Part shown: piece by piece, positions 1-7,995 of the stretch | How positions within the stretch are numbered: position 1 is the first letter of the stretch | Layout of the letters: each line of letters begins with the position of its first letter | NCBI RefSeq assembly: GCF_024721995.1 | Contig: NZ_JANQBC010000015.1 | Span: 62,001-126,000, forward strand | Reading direction: 5' to 3' | Source: Paenibacillus radicibacter | GTDB lineage: Bacteria > Bacillota > Bacilli > Paenibacillales > NBRC-103111 | DNA length: 64,000 nt | The notes under the pieces: generated by a model | Told to the model about the DNA's origin: nothing | Databases searched by the model: none | The model's input: the letters and a program-made list of their open reading frames with translations, nothing else | Position numbers and translations under genes: made by a program

Positions 1-53
1 ATATGAGCTTTAAATTATTGACGGTATATGGGGAGGTGAATATGAATGTTTGA
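1..53 (+). CDS. 3' end of a phage tail protein (DUF2634/XkdS-like), partial
   Basis: An open frame enters from the left edge and stops at TGA 51-53, ending in KLLTVYGEVNMNV. It overlaps the start of the next gene by 8 bases, as is usual in tail operons. In PBSX-type modules the gene before baseplate J is a DUF2634 (XkdS) protein, and this hydrophobic end would fit one. Only about 16 codons are visible, so the family is inferred from position. An ATG at position 3 is unlikely to be the true start. Confidence 0.4.
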   Translation, partial: MSFKLLTVYGEVNMNV

Positions 54-1098
54 GAATCAGAGTTATGAGTCGCTACTGGTTATGTTGCTGGATCGTGTGA
101 AAACACCTGGAATTGCTAAACAGGAAGGCACATTCGTCTATGACAGTATGTCACCTGTTGCCATTGAAATGGCGATTGCTTATTCGCAGCTAGATCGTGT
201 GTTACGACTTGGGTTCGCACAGACGACGACAGGTGAGTATCTGGATCGGAGAGCTGAAGAATTTGGGGTGCTGCGTAAAGAGGCTACGGTAGCTAAGGGT
301 ATTATTCGAATCGTTGGACCACCTGGGACAAAGGTTCCGAGTGGAGTTGTATTCTCGACGACCAGTGGAACTTTATTCAAAACAGTTAGTGATGTAAGTA
401 TCGGATCAGGTGGAAATGTGATGGCTGCTATTCAAGCAGTTGAGGCTGGATCAGGTGGGAATGTTCCAGCCGGTTTAGTTACACAGGTCCCGATTACATG
501 GTCAGGTATTCTACAAGTGATGAATGATGCACCTATCGATGGGGGATATAATGTTGAGGCAGATGACTCGTTGTTATCTCGATTATTAGCGAAGGTAAGA
601 AATCCTGCAACCAGTGGCAATGTGAATCATTACTTGCAATGGGCAAGAGAAGTTCAAGGAGTTGGCGATGCGAAAGTATTCCCGGTATGGAACGGACCAC
701 TAACAGTGAAAGTAGTGCTCTTAAGTGAGCAGAAGCGAGCGCCATTACCTTCAGTTGTATCGGCTGTGACTGAGTATATTGAATCAGTTAGACCGATTGG
801 AGCCCAGATAACCGTGGTTCCTGCTGTTGAGACAGCAGTGAATATTAGTGTAAAAGTTACAGTGGAAAGTGGAGCGAATCTAGCAGGTGTCAAAGAATCT
901 ATTGAGCAGCGAATCACAAATTACCTGCAAGACTTGGCGTTCAAAGACAACACCATTCGCTACTCGCAGATTGCCAATGTCGTGTTAGATGCTCCTCATG
1001 TGATTGACTATTCCAATCTCACGCTTAATGGAGGGAATACGAACATTGTAATTCCAAGTGAGGGTGTAGGGGTATTGGGGATGGTGACGGTGGCGTGA
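46..1098 (+). CDS. Baseplate J-like protein (contractile tail, XkdT family)
   Basis: This 350-residue protein resembles the baseplate J family (gp47/XkdT), which forms wedges of the baseplate in contractile tails. Family-like stretches are the N-terminal FENQSYESLLVMLLDRV, the TTTGEYLDRRAEEFGVLR block near residues 60-80, a central Gly-rich beta region (EAGSGGNVPAG) and the EADDSLLSRLLAKVRNPATS block, typical of Bacillus baseplate J proteins. ATG at 46 follows GGGGAGGTG with good spacing. It lies between the DUF2634-like end and the DUF2313 gene, whose GTG start overlaps its stop, so the three are probably translationally coupled. Confidence 0.9.
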   Translation: MFENQSYESLLVMLLDRVKTPGIAKQEGTFVYDSMSPVAIEMAIAYSQLDRVLRLGFAQTTTGEYLDRRAEEFGVLRKEATVAKGIIRIVGPPGTKVPSGVVFSTTSGTLFKTVSDVSIGSGGNVMAAIQAVEAGSGGNVPAGLVTQVPITWSGILQVMNDAPIDGGYNVEADDSLLSRLLAKVRNPATSGNVNHYLQWAREVQGVGDAKVFPVWNGPLTVKVVLLSEQKRAPLPSVVSAVTEYIESVRPIGAQITVVPAVETAVNISVKVTVESGANLAGVKESIEQRITNYLQDLAFKDNTIRYSQIANVVLDAPHVIDYSNLTLNGGNTNIVIPSEGVGVLGMVTVA

Positions 1099-1748
1099 GT
1101 AGAGAGTTAAGTAGTGAAAATCATCTAGAATCTAAGCGACTTGAAGGTGAGAATTTATCAGATAACAAGCTAGCTAATATAGTGTTAGCAAGTGAAAGGC
1201 TTCGAGGTACATTTAATGATCGGATGCGATCAGCGCTGCCAAGCTTTGTAGTCGATTCACCTGTTATGAGTGGCTTAACGTTATCTCAGGCGGATCAGTT
1301 GGGGCAGCTACGTGAAGCTACGGACGATACACTTAATCAGTTTTTCATCGACTCCGCCACATGGGGACTTGCGAACTGGGAACGATTTGTCGGCTTACCG
1401 ACTGACTTAACGAAACCGTTAGATCAGCGCCGTTCCGTCGTGAAGTCGAAGATTCGGGGGATTGGAACAGTTAATGTTGAGTTGATTAAGGGTGTGGCGG
1501 AGTCGTTTGATAATGGTGAGGTTGTGGTAGATGAGGATTTTACGAAATGTTTAATTCGAGTGGAATTTGTAGGTAAGTATGGCATTCCACCGAATATTGA
1601 AGATTTAAAGTTGGCATTGCGTGAGATTATTCCTGCTCATTTACATTTAGATTATAAATTTAAATTCACAACACATGCTGAATTAAAAGGATTCACGTAT
1701 AGGGAACTAGCTAAGTATACGCATCATCAAATTAGAGAGGGGCTGTAA
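1095..1748 (+). CDS. DUF2313 (YmfQ/XkdU-like) phage tail protein
   Basis: This 217-residue protein matches the YmfQ/DUF2313 family that follows baseplate J in PBSX- and Mu-like tails and probably forms part of the baseplate near the tail spike. Recognisable blocks are LPSFVVDSPVMSGL, a helix with QADQLGQLREATDDTLNQFF, and ATWGLANWERFVGLPTD, followed by the usual Arg-rich RRSVVKSKIRGIGT segment. The GTG start overlaps the preceding stop (GTGA). The C-terminal TYRELAKYTHHQIREGL ends 2 bases before the tail-fibre ATG. The family assignment is firm; the precise structural role is inferred. Confidence 0.85.
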   Translation: MSRELSSENHLESKRLEGENLSDNKLANIVLASERLRGTFNDRMRSALPSFVVDSPVMSGLTLSQADQLGQLREATDDTLNQFFIDSATWGLANWERFVGLPTDLTKPLDQRRSVVKSKIRGIGTVNVELIKGVAESFDNGEVVVDEDFTKCLIRVEFVGKYGIPPNIEDLKLALREIIPAHLHLDYKFKFTTHAELKGFTYRELAKYTHHQIREGL

Positions 1749-1750
1749 AA

Positions 1751-2836
1751 ATGGCTAATCAAACAGCTAATCTTGGGTTAGTAAAGCCAACGGAGAATGA
1801 GCATTATGATATTAATATTTTTAATACTAACTCGGATAAAATCGATGCGACAGTATTGGAATTAAACAATAAAATTTCTGTTGCTGGAAAAGTACAATCG
1901 GTCAATAGTAAAACAGGCGATGTCGTATTATCCGCAGTTGATGTTGGGGCGACAAAGCAATCTGATTACAATCTACACGTAGCTGATTACGTAAAGCATC
2001 CTGCTGATGGTGGAACAACAGCTGGAACTTCTACATCATATACGGTCAATTCTAGTCCAAATCCTACAGCATTGGTTGATAAAATTGGAGTTGTTATTAC
2101 TACACATATAGATAGTGGGGTAAATCCAAAACTTACTTGGGGAACACTTGCTTCAGTTCCAATACTTAAGCCAAATGGGTCAGTAGCAGTTTTTAAAAAA
2201 GATGCCATCTATACACTACGTTATAGCGTTGTGAAAGCGGCTTTTATCTTACAGGGTGAAGGGGGGAGTGGTAACGCAACAAGTGCAGATTTATTGATTG
2301 ATAAAACAGCATCAACGGATGTAGGAGATATTGTAGGGACGATGCCTGATCGTGGAACGGTTAATTATACAATGACGACACACGGACAGTCATTTATGAT
2401 AACGGCAGGAAAACATAGTGGAAATGGTAAAATAACTACGCATATATCTAATTTAACATCAGACAAAATTGTTGCTGGTGAAACAGTAGGTGGAGTTGTA
2501 GGTACAGCAAAAAAATTAGTAGAGGCTTCGGGTATATATACCGCAAAAGTACAAAGCGGATACGCAGGTGGGAGGTTTACAATATCAAATCTCGGGTTTA
2601 CTCCTAGGGCTATTTTTATTATGTCTGCAGCTGGTAGCTATGAAACTACAACTGGCGGAGGTGTAGCCTATGACAGTAGCGGGGAAAAATTGACTTATGG
2701 AACAATAGGTGGAGGCACAAGCACTAAGATAAATGATGTGAACAGAACTTCTGATGGATGCACATTTTATTTGTCATTGTTTAGTAATGCAGGTGAAAAT
2801 GCAATATATCAGCTATATTATTATGCTGTTGCATAA
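1751..2836 (+). CDS. Phage tail fibre / receptor-binding protein
   Basis: This 361-residue protein begins with QTANLGLVKPTENEHYDINIF, a typical N-terminal attachment segment of Bacillales tail-fibre proteins. A short helical stretch (DKIDATVLELNNKI) and a collar region follow. The C-terminal two thirds is rich in Gly, Ser and Thr, with repeats around TSADLLIDKTASTDVGDIVGTM and VAGETVGGVVGT, ending in a beta-rich tip. Position directly after DUF2313 fits. The tip probably determines host range, and its base composition is more AT-rich than the genes before it, as often seen in exchangeable fibre ends. No chaperone gene is visible downstream. Confidence 0.75.
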   Translation: MANQTANLGLVKPTENEHYDINIFNTNSDKIDATVLELNNKISVAGKVQSVNSKTGDVVLSAVDVGATKQSDYNLHVADYVKHPADGGTTAGTSTSYTVNSSPNPTALVDKIGVVITTHIDSGVNPKLTWGTLASVPILKPNGSVAVFKKDAIYTLRYSVVKAAFILQGEGGSGNATSADLLIDKTASTDVGDIVGTMPDRGTVNYTMTTHGQSFMITAGKHSGNGKITTHISNLTSDKIVAGETVGGVVGTAKKLVEASGIYTAKVQSGYAGGRFTISNLGFTPRAIFIMSAAGSYETTTGGGVAYDSSGEKLTYGTIGGGTSTKINDVNRTSDGCTFYLSLFSNAGENAIYQLYYYAVA

Positions 2837-3073
2837 TATATTTTGAAAGCATTAATATATTGATTCATTAGTTGTTTATGCTGAAGTTGGTTGTGTTATT
2901 TCTACATATTTAACGTACCTCTTCACATAGATGAACGCCATTTTTTATTAATTGGAATGCACATCTGAGATATTAATCATGCATCAAATAATTAATCTTA
3001 TTGTGGAAAATTAATGTTTTTACCGATGCAAGTTAAAGTTATGATTTCTGTATTTAGAGCGAGGTGATAAGAG

Positions 3074-3760
3074 TTGGTTAAATATTTACAGGATCACATC
3101 CCAAAGAACACGCAATTTAACCGCAGAACAAGTTATGAAATGCATCCAACCTACCTCACCATCCACAACACCGGAAACTCGACCTCTAGCGCACGCAACG
3201 AACGCAACTGGCTCACTAATCCATTCAATAAACGTACAGCCTCGTTCCACATCATTATTGATGAGAATGAAGCAATCGAATGCATCCCACTAAACGAAGT
3301 AGCCTGGCATGCAGGCGACGGTAATGGGGATGGAAATCGCCGATCAATTGGAATTGAAATCTGTGAGAGTGGTAATTACGAGCAGACGCTAGAAAACGCA
3401 GTACAGCTCGTTGCAAGCATGCTAAGAAAACGTGGCTGGGGCGTAGACCGATTAAGGCGACATTATGATTGGTCAGGCAAAATATGTCCACGCCTCATGT
3501 ACGATAGCGGAAAATGGACAGGCTGGCACAAGTTTGTCGCTGCGGTGGATACTCAATTAAAAGAGGTGAACGACATCCTACAATTTGAACACGACTACCA
3601 GTGGAAGCAGCTAGGCGATGCATTGGATGGACTCTATCGTGTAGGCGAGATCAACGATTACACCTGGGCGGAGAAAGCTTACACGCGTAAGCTTACGCAA
3701 TCCGAATTAGCATGGATCAACACGATTCTATATGCTCGTGGTAAAGGCATTGCTGTCTAA
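3074..3760 (+). CDS. N-acetylmuramoyl-L-alanine amidase (phage endolysin, Amidase_2)
   Basis: This 228-residue protein is a zinc amidase that cuts the bond between muramic acid and the stem peptide to lyse the host wall. The Amidase_2 fold spans about residues 22-145. Probable zinc ligands are His31 (in TIHNTGN), His130 (RRHYDWSGK) and Cys138 (KICPR); Glu95 in SIGIEICES is the likely catalytic residue, and WHAGDGNG is a family signature. The C-terminal 80 residues are a helical segment of unclear role, possibly wall binding. There is no signal peptide, so export would depend on the holin downstream. The start is TTG at 3074 behind GAGGTGAT. Confidence 0.9.
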   Translation: MVKYLQDHIPKNTQFNRRTSYEMHPTYLTIHNTGNSTSSARNERNWLTNPFNKRTASFHIIIDENEAIECIPLNEVAWHAGDGNGDGNRRSIGIEICESGNYEQTLENAVQLVASMLRKRGWGVDRLRRHYDWSGKICPRLMYDSGKWTGWHKFVAAVDTQLKEVNDILQFEHDYQWKQLGDALDGLYRVGEINDYTWAEKAYTRKLTQSELAWINTILYARGKGIAV

Positions 3761-3782
3761 CAGGCCGCATCAATATATATTA

Positions 3783-3810
3783 AGGGCGCTCATTGTAGCG
3801 CTCTTTTTTA
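3783..3810 (+). terminator. Rho-independent terminator after the amidase
   Basis: The stem GGCGCT/AGCGCT with loop CATTGT is followed by a run of six T. It separates the amidase from the holin gene, whose ribosome binding site begins only about 15 bases later, so some read-through is likely. Confidence 0.6.
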
Positions 3811-3830
3811 TTCTAGAGAGGAGGGGAATT

Positions 3831-4241
3831 ATGAATCAGACTGTCTTTAACTTTGCATCAGGTTTCTTTGGTACTGTCATTACGTATGCTTTCGGCACGT
3901 GGAACGAGCTACTTAGCTTCTTCGTCATTGCCATTCTGATCGACATCATCTCTGGCGTAACTGCATCTATGAAGGAAGGCAAGGGTATATCCAGTGCAGT
4001 TGGCTTTAAAGGTTCTGTCAAAAAAGTCTTTATGTTTGTAGCGATCCTATTAGCACATCGTATGGACGTTCTGATGAGCTCAGATTTTATTATGACAGGG
4101 GCAATCTACTTCTACTTGGCTAATGAACTTGTCTCTATTATTGAGAATTATGGTAGACTCGGTCTCCCGTTACCTCCGCAAATAAAAGATATGATCACTG
4201 CTCTTAAACGCAATAGTGATGATAAACAAGCAAGAAGTTAA
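3831..4241 (+). CDS. Phage holin (Bacteriophage_holin_4 / TcdE-like family)
   Basis: This 136-residue membrane protein has three to four hydrophobic helices (around residues 5-25, 26-45, 65-80 and 83-105) and the DIISGVTASMKEGKGISS motif characteristic of the holin-4 family (PBSX XhlB relatives, clostridial TcdE). It would form the membrane lesions that release the amidase. The ATG at 3831 lies behind GAGGAGGGG; longer in-frame extensions upstream overlap the amidase and have no ribosome site. It is the last recognisable phage gene here; the next gene looks chromosomal, so the prophage or tailocin appears to end close by. Confidence 0.85.
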   Translation: MNQTVFNFASGFFGTVITYAFGTWNELLSFFVIAILIDIISGVTASMKEGKGISSAVGFKGSVKKVFMFVAILLAHRMDVLMSSDFIMTGAIYFYLANELVSIIENYGRLGLPLPPQIKDMITALKRNSDDKQARS

Positions 4242-4319
4242 TACAGAACTTTTTCTCGATATTGTTATATTTGCTCTTGGATGCTAACTTTGAAGAAACC
4301 AACCAAGGAGCTGACCCGC

Positions 4320-5117
4320 ATGATCGATTCACATATCCATTTAGATTCATATAACGAAGAAGAGCAGGAACAGATCCTATCCAGCCTTTCAGAATACAAC
4401 ATCGACGGCGTCATCGCAGTATCCATGCAATTATCATCCTGTATCACAAACCACAAACTTCATCTCGCCCATTCTAAATCCGTGCATCCTACTTATGGCT
4501 TTCATCCTGAGCAAGCACTCCCATCAAATTCTGAGATTCAGCAACTTATAAAATGGATCGAAGAGCATCAAGATGAGATGGTCGCAATCGGCGAGGTTGG
4601 ACTTCCCTATTACATGCGTCAGGAAGCGGAGGAGAAGGGCGTACCTTTTAACCTTGAACCTTATATCAATCTATTGGAAACCTTCATTGCTCTCGCTGCT
4701 AAGCTGGATAAGCCAATCGTTCTACATGCCGTATACGAAGACGCAGATATTGCCTGCGATTTACTTGAAAAATATAACGTGAATCGCGCGCACTTCCACT
4801 GGTTTAAGGGGAGTAGCGAAACTGTCGAGCGGATGATGCGCAATGGTTATTATATCTCTTTTACACCAGACATTGCTTATGAGGAAGAAATTCAGCAACT
4901 TGCCAAGAATGTGCGTGTAGATCGTATGATGGTGGAGACGGACGGCCCATGGCCATTCGAAGGTCCATTCCAAGGTCAGATGACGCATCCGCGCATGATT
5001 CATGCTGTTGCTGAGCATCTGTCGGCGATTAAGGGACTATCTATAGAAGAAACCGTGCAGCATATCCGGAGCAATACGGCAAGGTTGTATGGTTTTCATC
5101 ACAAACCCAAAGGTTAA
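4320..5117 (+). CDS. TatD-family metal-dependent hydrolase
   Basis: This 265-residue TIM-barrel amidohydrolase of the TatD family probably acts as a metal-dependent deoxyribonuclease or related hydrolase. It starts MIDSHIHLDSY, giving the first two His ligands; further family motifs are GFHPEQ, VAIGEVGLPYY (metal-bridging Glu), IVLHAVYE and MVETDGPWPFEG (final Asp). Length is normal for the family. ATG 4320 is preceded by AAGGAG; an upstream ATG at 4281 has no ribosome site. It is probably monocistronic, with a terminator just downstream. The substrate cannot be told from sequence. Confidence 0.85.
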   Translation: MIDSHIHLDSYNEEEQEQILSSLSEYNIDGVIAVSMQLSSCITNHKLHLAHSKSVHPTYGFHPEQALPSNSEIQQLIKWIEEHQDEMVAIGEVGLPYYMRQEAEEKGVPFNLEPYINLLETFIALAAKLDKPIVLHAVYEDADIACDLLEKYNVNRAHFHWFKGSSETVERMMRNGYYISFTPDIAYEEEIQQLAKNVRVDRMMVETDGPWPFEGPFQGQMTHPRMIHAVAEHLSAIKGLSIEETVQHIRSNTARLYGFHHKPKG

Positions 5118-5128
5118 TCATTCATATG

Positions 5129-5157
5129 AAACTTCTCCATAATGGAGGAGTTTTTTT
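5129..5157. terminator. Terminator after the TatD-family gene
   Basis: The hairpin AACTTCTCC/GGAGGAGTT around an ATAAT loop is followed by seven T. Confidence 0.75.
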
Positions 5158-5260
5158 GCGTTCTACCTCTAATTTTACAAAAAAATCTCTTTTCTTTCCC
5201 CCTCCCATTCGCTATGCTACTTAATGATAGAAAGTGACTAATTGAAGCAGGAGGGTCAAT

Positions 5261-6232
5261 ATGGCTCCAAACCCGAATACACCAGAGCAACCTATACATA
5301 CGAGATCGCGAAAAAATTCACGTAAGCGGATTACCCTCTATTCCATTCTTGGACTTATTGTCGTTATTCTCGCAGTCCATACCGTGATGTACTATGGCTT
5401 CGTTCCGAAACAGAAAGACGTCTATGTCGGTATGAAAAAGCCACTGAACATCGCGCACCAAGGTGGGGAAGACCTAGCTCCATCTAACACGATGGCAGCA
5501 TTCGCTATTGCTGACTCTCTTGAGGTCGATGCACTAGAAACCGATATTCATATGACAAAAGACGGTCATCTAGTCACCATCCATGACGCAACAGTCGATC
5601 GCACAACGAATGGTAAGGGTAGAGTGGATTCCTACACACTTGCTGAATTACAGAAGTTAGATGCAGGCTACCATTTCAAAGACTTGAACGGTCAATATAG
5701 CTATCGTGGAAAGGGTGTTTACATCCCTACATTAGATGAAGTATTTGCAGCATACGGAAGCAAGTATTATTTCACAGTGGAGATCAAGGAAAGTTACCCG
5801 ATTGGGAAGCCATCCGAGATTGAGCAGAAGCTTTGGGATCTGATTCGCAAGTACAAGCTTGAAGATAAAGTGATTATGAACTCATTCGATAATGACATCG
5901 TGAGTAAATTCTCGGATCTATCCGGTAATCGCGTGCCGCTTGGAGCGGGTAAGGCAGAAGTGATCAAGTTCGTTATTGCCAATAAGCTGTTCCTTCCAGG
6001 GTTCTACCGTCCAAGTTCTCAAGTGTTGCAGATTCCAACGGAGGACAGTGGTTTCAACCTCAGCACGAAGCGAATTATTGAGAATGCACACCGCCTGAAC
6101 ATGCAAGTCCATTACTGGACGATCGACGACAAACCTACTATGAAGAAATTGATCGAACTAGGTGCAGATGGCATTATGTCCAACCGTCCGGATTTGTTAA
6201 AAGAAGTGATCGAAGAGATGGGTTTGAAATAA
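5261..6232 (+). CDS. Membrane-anchored glycerophosphodiester phosphodiesterase
   Basis: This 323-residue protein has a basic N-terminus, one transmembrane helix (about residues 24-46) and an extracytoplasmic GDPD TIM barrel. The active site is largely intact: His in IAHQGG, the metal-binding Glu-x-Asp in ALETDIHMTKDG, the second His in VTIHDATVDRTTNG, and Glu in FTVEIKE. It should hydrolyse glycerophosphodiesters, possibly from phospholipid or teichoic acid turnover, to glycerol-3-phosphate. Unusually, the common HRG motif reads HQG and PENT reads PSNT, marking a subfamily rather than obvious inactivation. ATG 5261 follows GCAGGAGGG. It ends just before repeat element copy 1. Confidence 0.85.
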   Translation: MAPNPNTPEQPIHTRSRKNSRKRITLYSILGLIVVILAVHTVMYYGFVPKQKDVYVGMKKPLNIAHQGGEDLAPSNTMAAFAIADSLEVDALETDIHMTKDGHLVTIHDATVDRTTNGKGRVDSYTLAELQKLDAGYHFKDLNGQYSYRGKGVYIPTLDEVFAAYGSKYYFTVEIKESYPIGKPSEIEQKLWDLIRKYKLEDKVIMNSFDNDIVSKFSDLSGNRVPLGAGKAEVIKFVIANKLFLPGFYRPSSQVLQIPTEDSGFNLSTKRIIENAHRLNMQVHYWTIDDKPTMKKLIELGADGIMSNRPDLLKEVIEEMGLK

Positions 6233-6250
6233 AACCTTCTAAATATAAAA

Positions 6251-6426
6251 ACGTGTTCAAAAAATCGAACGAAGAAAAAAGCAGTACTGGAGAGGCGACT
6301 TTGAAAGAGTGAATATACCTTATAATCTAATCAAAATTCATGATTTCACTCATAGGGTTTCCGTAGGAAGACCACTTCGTAAGCAAGTACTGCTTTTTTT
6401 CGAAGTGATAGATTTTTTGAACACGT
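6251..6426 (+). repeat. Covarying-arm palindromic element, copy 1 (divergent)
   Basis: A 176-bp imperfect palindrome between convergent genes. Outer arms ACGTGTTCAAAAAATC (6251-6266) and GATTTTTTGAACACGT (6411-6426) are perfectly complementary. Then come the conserved loop motifs GAACGAAG (left) and GAAGTGA (right), a second stem GCAGTACT/AGTACTGC (6281-6288 with 6386-6393), and a core with stem GAGTGAA/TTCACTC (6307-6313 with 6345-6351). Its core is more divergent than in copies 2-4, but the architecture is the same. No open reading frame fits inside. Confidence 0.85.
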
Positions 6427-6436
6427 ACTATTAATG

Positions 6437-6490
6437 AAAGCACCCTCCACGAATCGTAATTACATACGATTCACGGAAGGTGCTTTTTTT
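6437..6490. terminator. Bidirectional terminator between copy 1 and the SLH gene
   Basis: A long hairpin with AAAGCACC pairing GGTGCTTT and an inner GAATCGTA/TACGATTC stem carries a T-run on the plus strand and A-rich sequence on the other. It serves the minus-strand SLH gene, whose stop is a few bases away. Confidence 0.8.
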
Positions 6491-6496
6491 GCGTTA

Positions 6497-7888
6497 TTAC
6501 TTCTTATGGTTATTGCGATCTTTATGGTTGTCGTGATCATCATCGTTATCACGATCGTAACCCTTATGGTCATCTTTTTTATCGTCATGGTCGATATCGA
6601 CTTTGATTTCTTTGCCATTAGCGAATTTGATCTTGATCTCTAATTCTTGAATCTTGTTCTTGTCCAATTGAAGTGCTGCCATAACCTTGCTTGCAACTTC
6701 ATCTTTGCTCATTTTGTCAGTAAGAGCGGCTGTTTGAAGCAAGTTTTCAATTGTTTTTACAGCTTGAGCATCCGTTTGCTTATCTTTACCTTTTTCAGTA
6801 CGGCTTTCGATATAGGCTTCTACTTTATTGCCTTTATTTTTGTATTTAAGTTTATATTCGGAACGCTTATCATACTCGACTTCGATTTCAAGCTCGCGAA
6901 TACCGAACTCTGTATCTTTAACATCATCTTTATTGTAAATCATCGCTTCACTTACCACGTTATCTTTAACCGTAACTGTAATCACATCGTTTACAGCTAG
7001 TTGATCAGCAAGGATAAACTTCTGATAGTATTGAACCAATAGGTTCGATGCAATCGTGTAAGTGACTGTGTCACCATTATAAGTCTTAATCGTAATTCGA
7101 CCATTCGATGGCTGTGATGCAGTCGGAGTAGTATCGAATTTAATTCCTGTGATCTTACCGCTAACCTTAATGGCGCCAGCATTCTCAAGCATTCCATCGT
7201 TCGTCTTATCTAGCAACACCGCCATCTCTGCACGAGAAACGGGCTTATTCGGTTGGAACGAATTGTCCGGGTAACCGCTGATGATATCTCGATCTACAGC
7301 GACGTTAATGTAACCTACTGCACCTGCAGGAATTTGGTTGGCATCATAGAAGCCAGGAATAACCGTCATCTTTTGTAGTGCTTCAGTTTGTAAGCCAAGG
7401 GATTTCACTAGTAAACTGGACACCCATACACGGCTTGCAGGCTTCTCTGGTTGTAGGCTCTCTTCAGTCGTATCGAAAAGTCCTTTCTCCAGTGCAACAA
7501 GAATGTAGCCCTTCGCCCATTTATACTGATTATCAATGAGTGCTGCATCTTTAAAATGTAGCTTCGTATCTAGCGACTTCGCTTTCGCTTCGTTATCTAG
7601 ACCCATGAGACGAACTGCTGTAACGACAGCTTGAACGCGAGTTACGGGTTGATTCGGACGGAAAGATCCATCTTCAAATCCGGAAAGTACGTTTTTCGAT
7701 TTCATTTTACCGATATAACCAGCAGCCCACTCGGCATCTTTCATGTCGTTGAAATCCATCACGATCTGGATGCGGCCATCTGGCGTAACTGTAGGCTTCA
7801 CTTCAGCGGCTTTCACGATTTGTCCAGCAGATGTGAACATCAGACAAGCTATAAACAGCATAATAAAGGCATTTTTAATTTTTTTCAT
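6497..7888 (-). CDS. S-layer homology (SLH) domain surface protein
   Basis: This 463-residue secreted protein has a signal peptide (KKIKNAFIMLFIACLMFTSA, likely cleaved after VKA) and three SLH modules over about residues 45-235, seen as GFEDGSFRPNQPVTRVQA, LQPEKPASRVWVSS and GYPDNSFQPNKPVSRAEM. SLH triplets bind pyruvylated secondary wall polymers. The rest is a beta-rich segment, a Lys/Glu-rich region and a tail of about 30 residues dominated by Asp, His, Lys and Asn that might bind metal. The start is ATG 7888 behind GAGAGG; an upstream in-frame start lacks a ribosome site. Upstream is a SigI-like promoter sequence, and the neighbour is the sigI-rsgI pair. Confidence 0.85.
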   Translation of the reverse strand: MKKIKNAFIMLFIACLMFTSAGQIVKAAEVKPTVTPDGRIQIVMDFNDMKDAEWAAGYIGKMKSKNVLSGFEDGSFRPNQPVTRVQAVVTAVRLMGLDNEAKAKSLDTKLHFKDAALIDNQYKWAKGYILVALEKGLFDTTEESLQPEKPASRVWVSSLLVKSLGLQTEALQKMTVIPGFYDANQIPAGAVGYINVAVDRDIISGYPDNSFQPNKPVSRAEMAVLLDKTNDGMLENAGAIKVSGKITGIKFDTTPTASQPSNGRITIKTYNGDTVTYTIASNLLVQYYQKFILADQLAVNDVITVTVKDNVVSEAMIYNKDDVKDTEFGIRELEIEVEYDKRSEYKLKYKNKGNKVEAYIESRTEKGKDKQTDAQAVKTIENLLQTAALTDKMSKDEVASKVMAALQLDKNKIQELEIKIKFANGKEIKVDIDHDDKKDDHKGYDRDNDDDHDNHKDRNNHKK

Positions 7889-7928
7889 TATTTCATTCCT
7901 CTCAAGATAAGTTGTGCACATAGATTAT

Positions 7929-7957
7929 TACGATGGCCACTTTCTTTTTGAGGGGGT
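7929..7957 (-). promoter_or_regulatory. Possible SigI-type promoter for the SLH gene
   Basis: On the minus strand ACCCCC (7957-7952) is followed after 19 bases by CGTA (7932-7929), about 40 bases before the SLH start. SigI promoters carry a -35 with ACCCCC and a -10 with CGAA. The -35 is a full match; the -10 differs at one base and the spacer is somewhat long. No convincing SigA promoter was seen in this gap. Confidence 0.4.
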
Positions 7958-7995
7958 CGTTTAATATTTTTTTGAAAATATTTTTTTAACGTGAC

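Noticed and set aside
2837-3073. Possible small gene between tail fibre and amidase (XkdX position)
   Set aside because: All frames are short and none has a ribosome site; the region is simply AT-rich.
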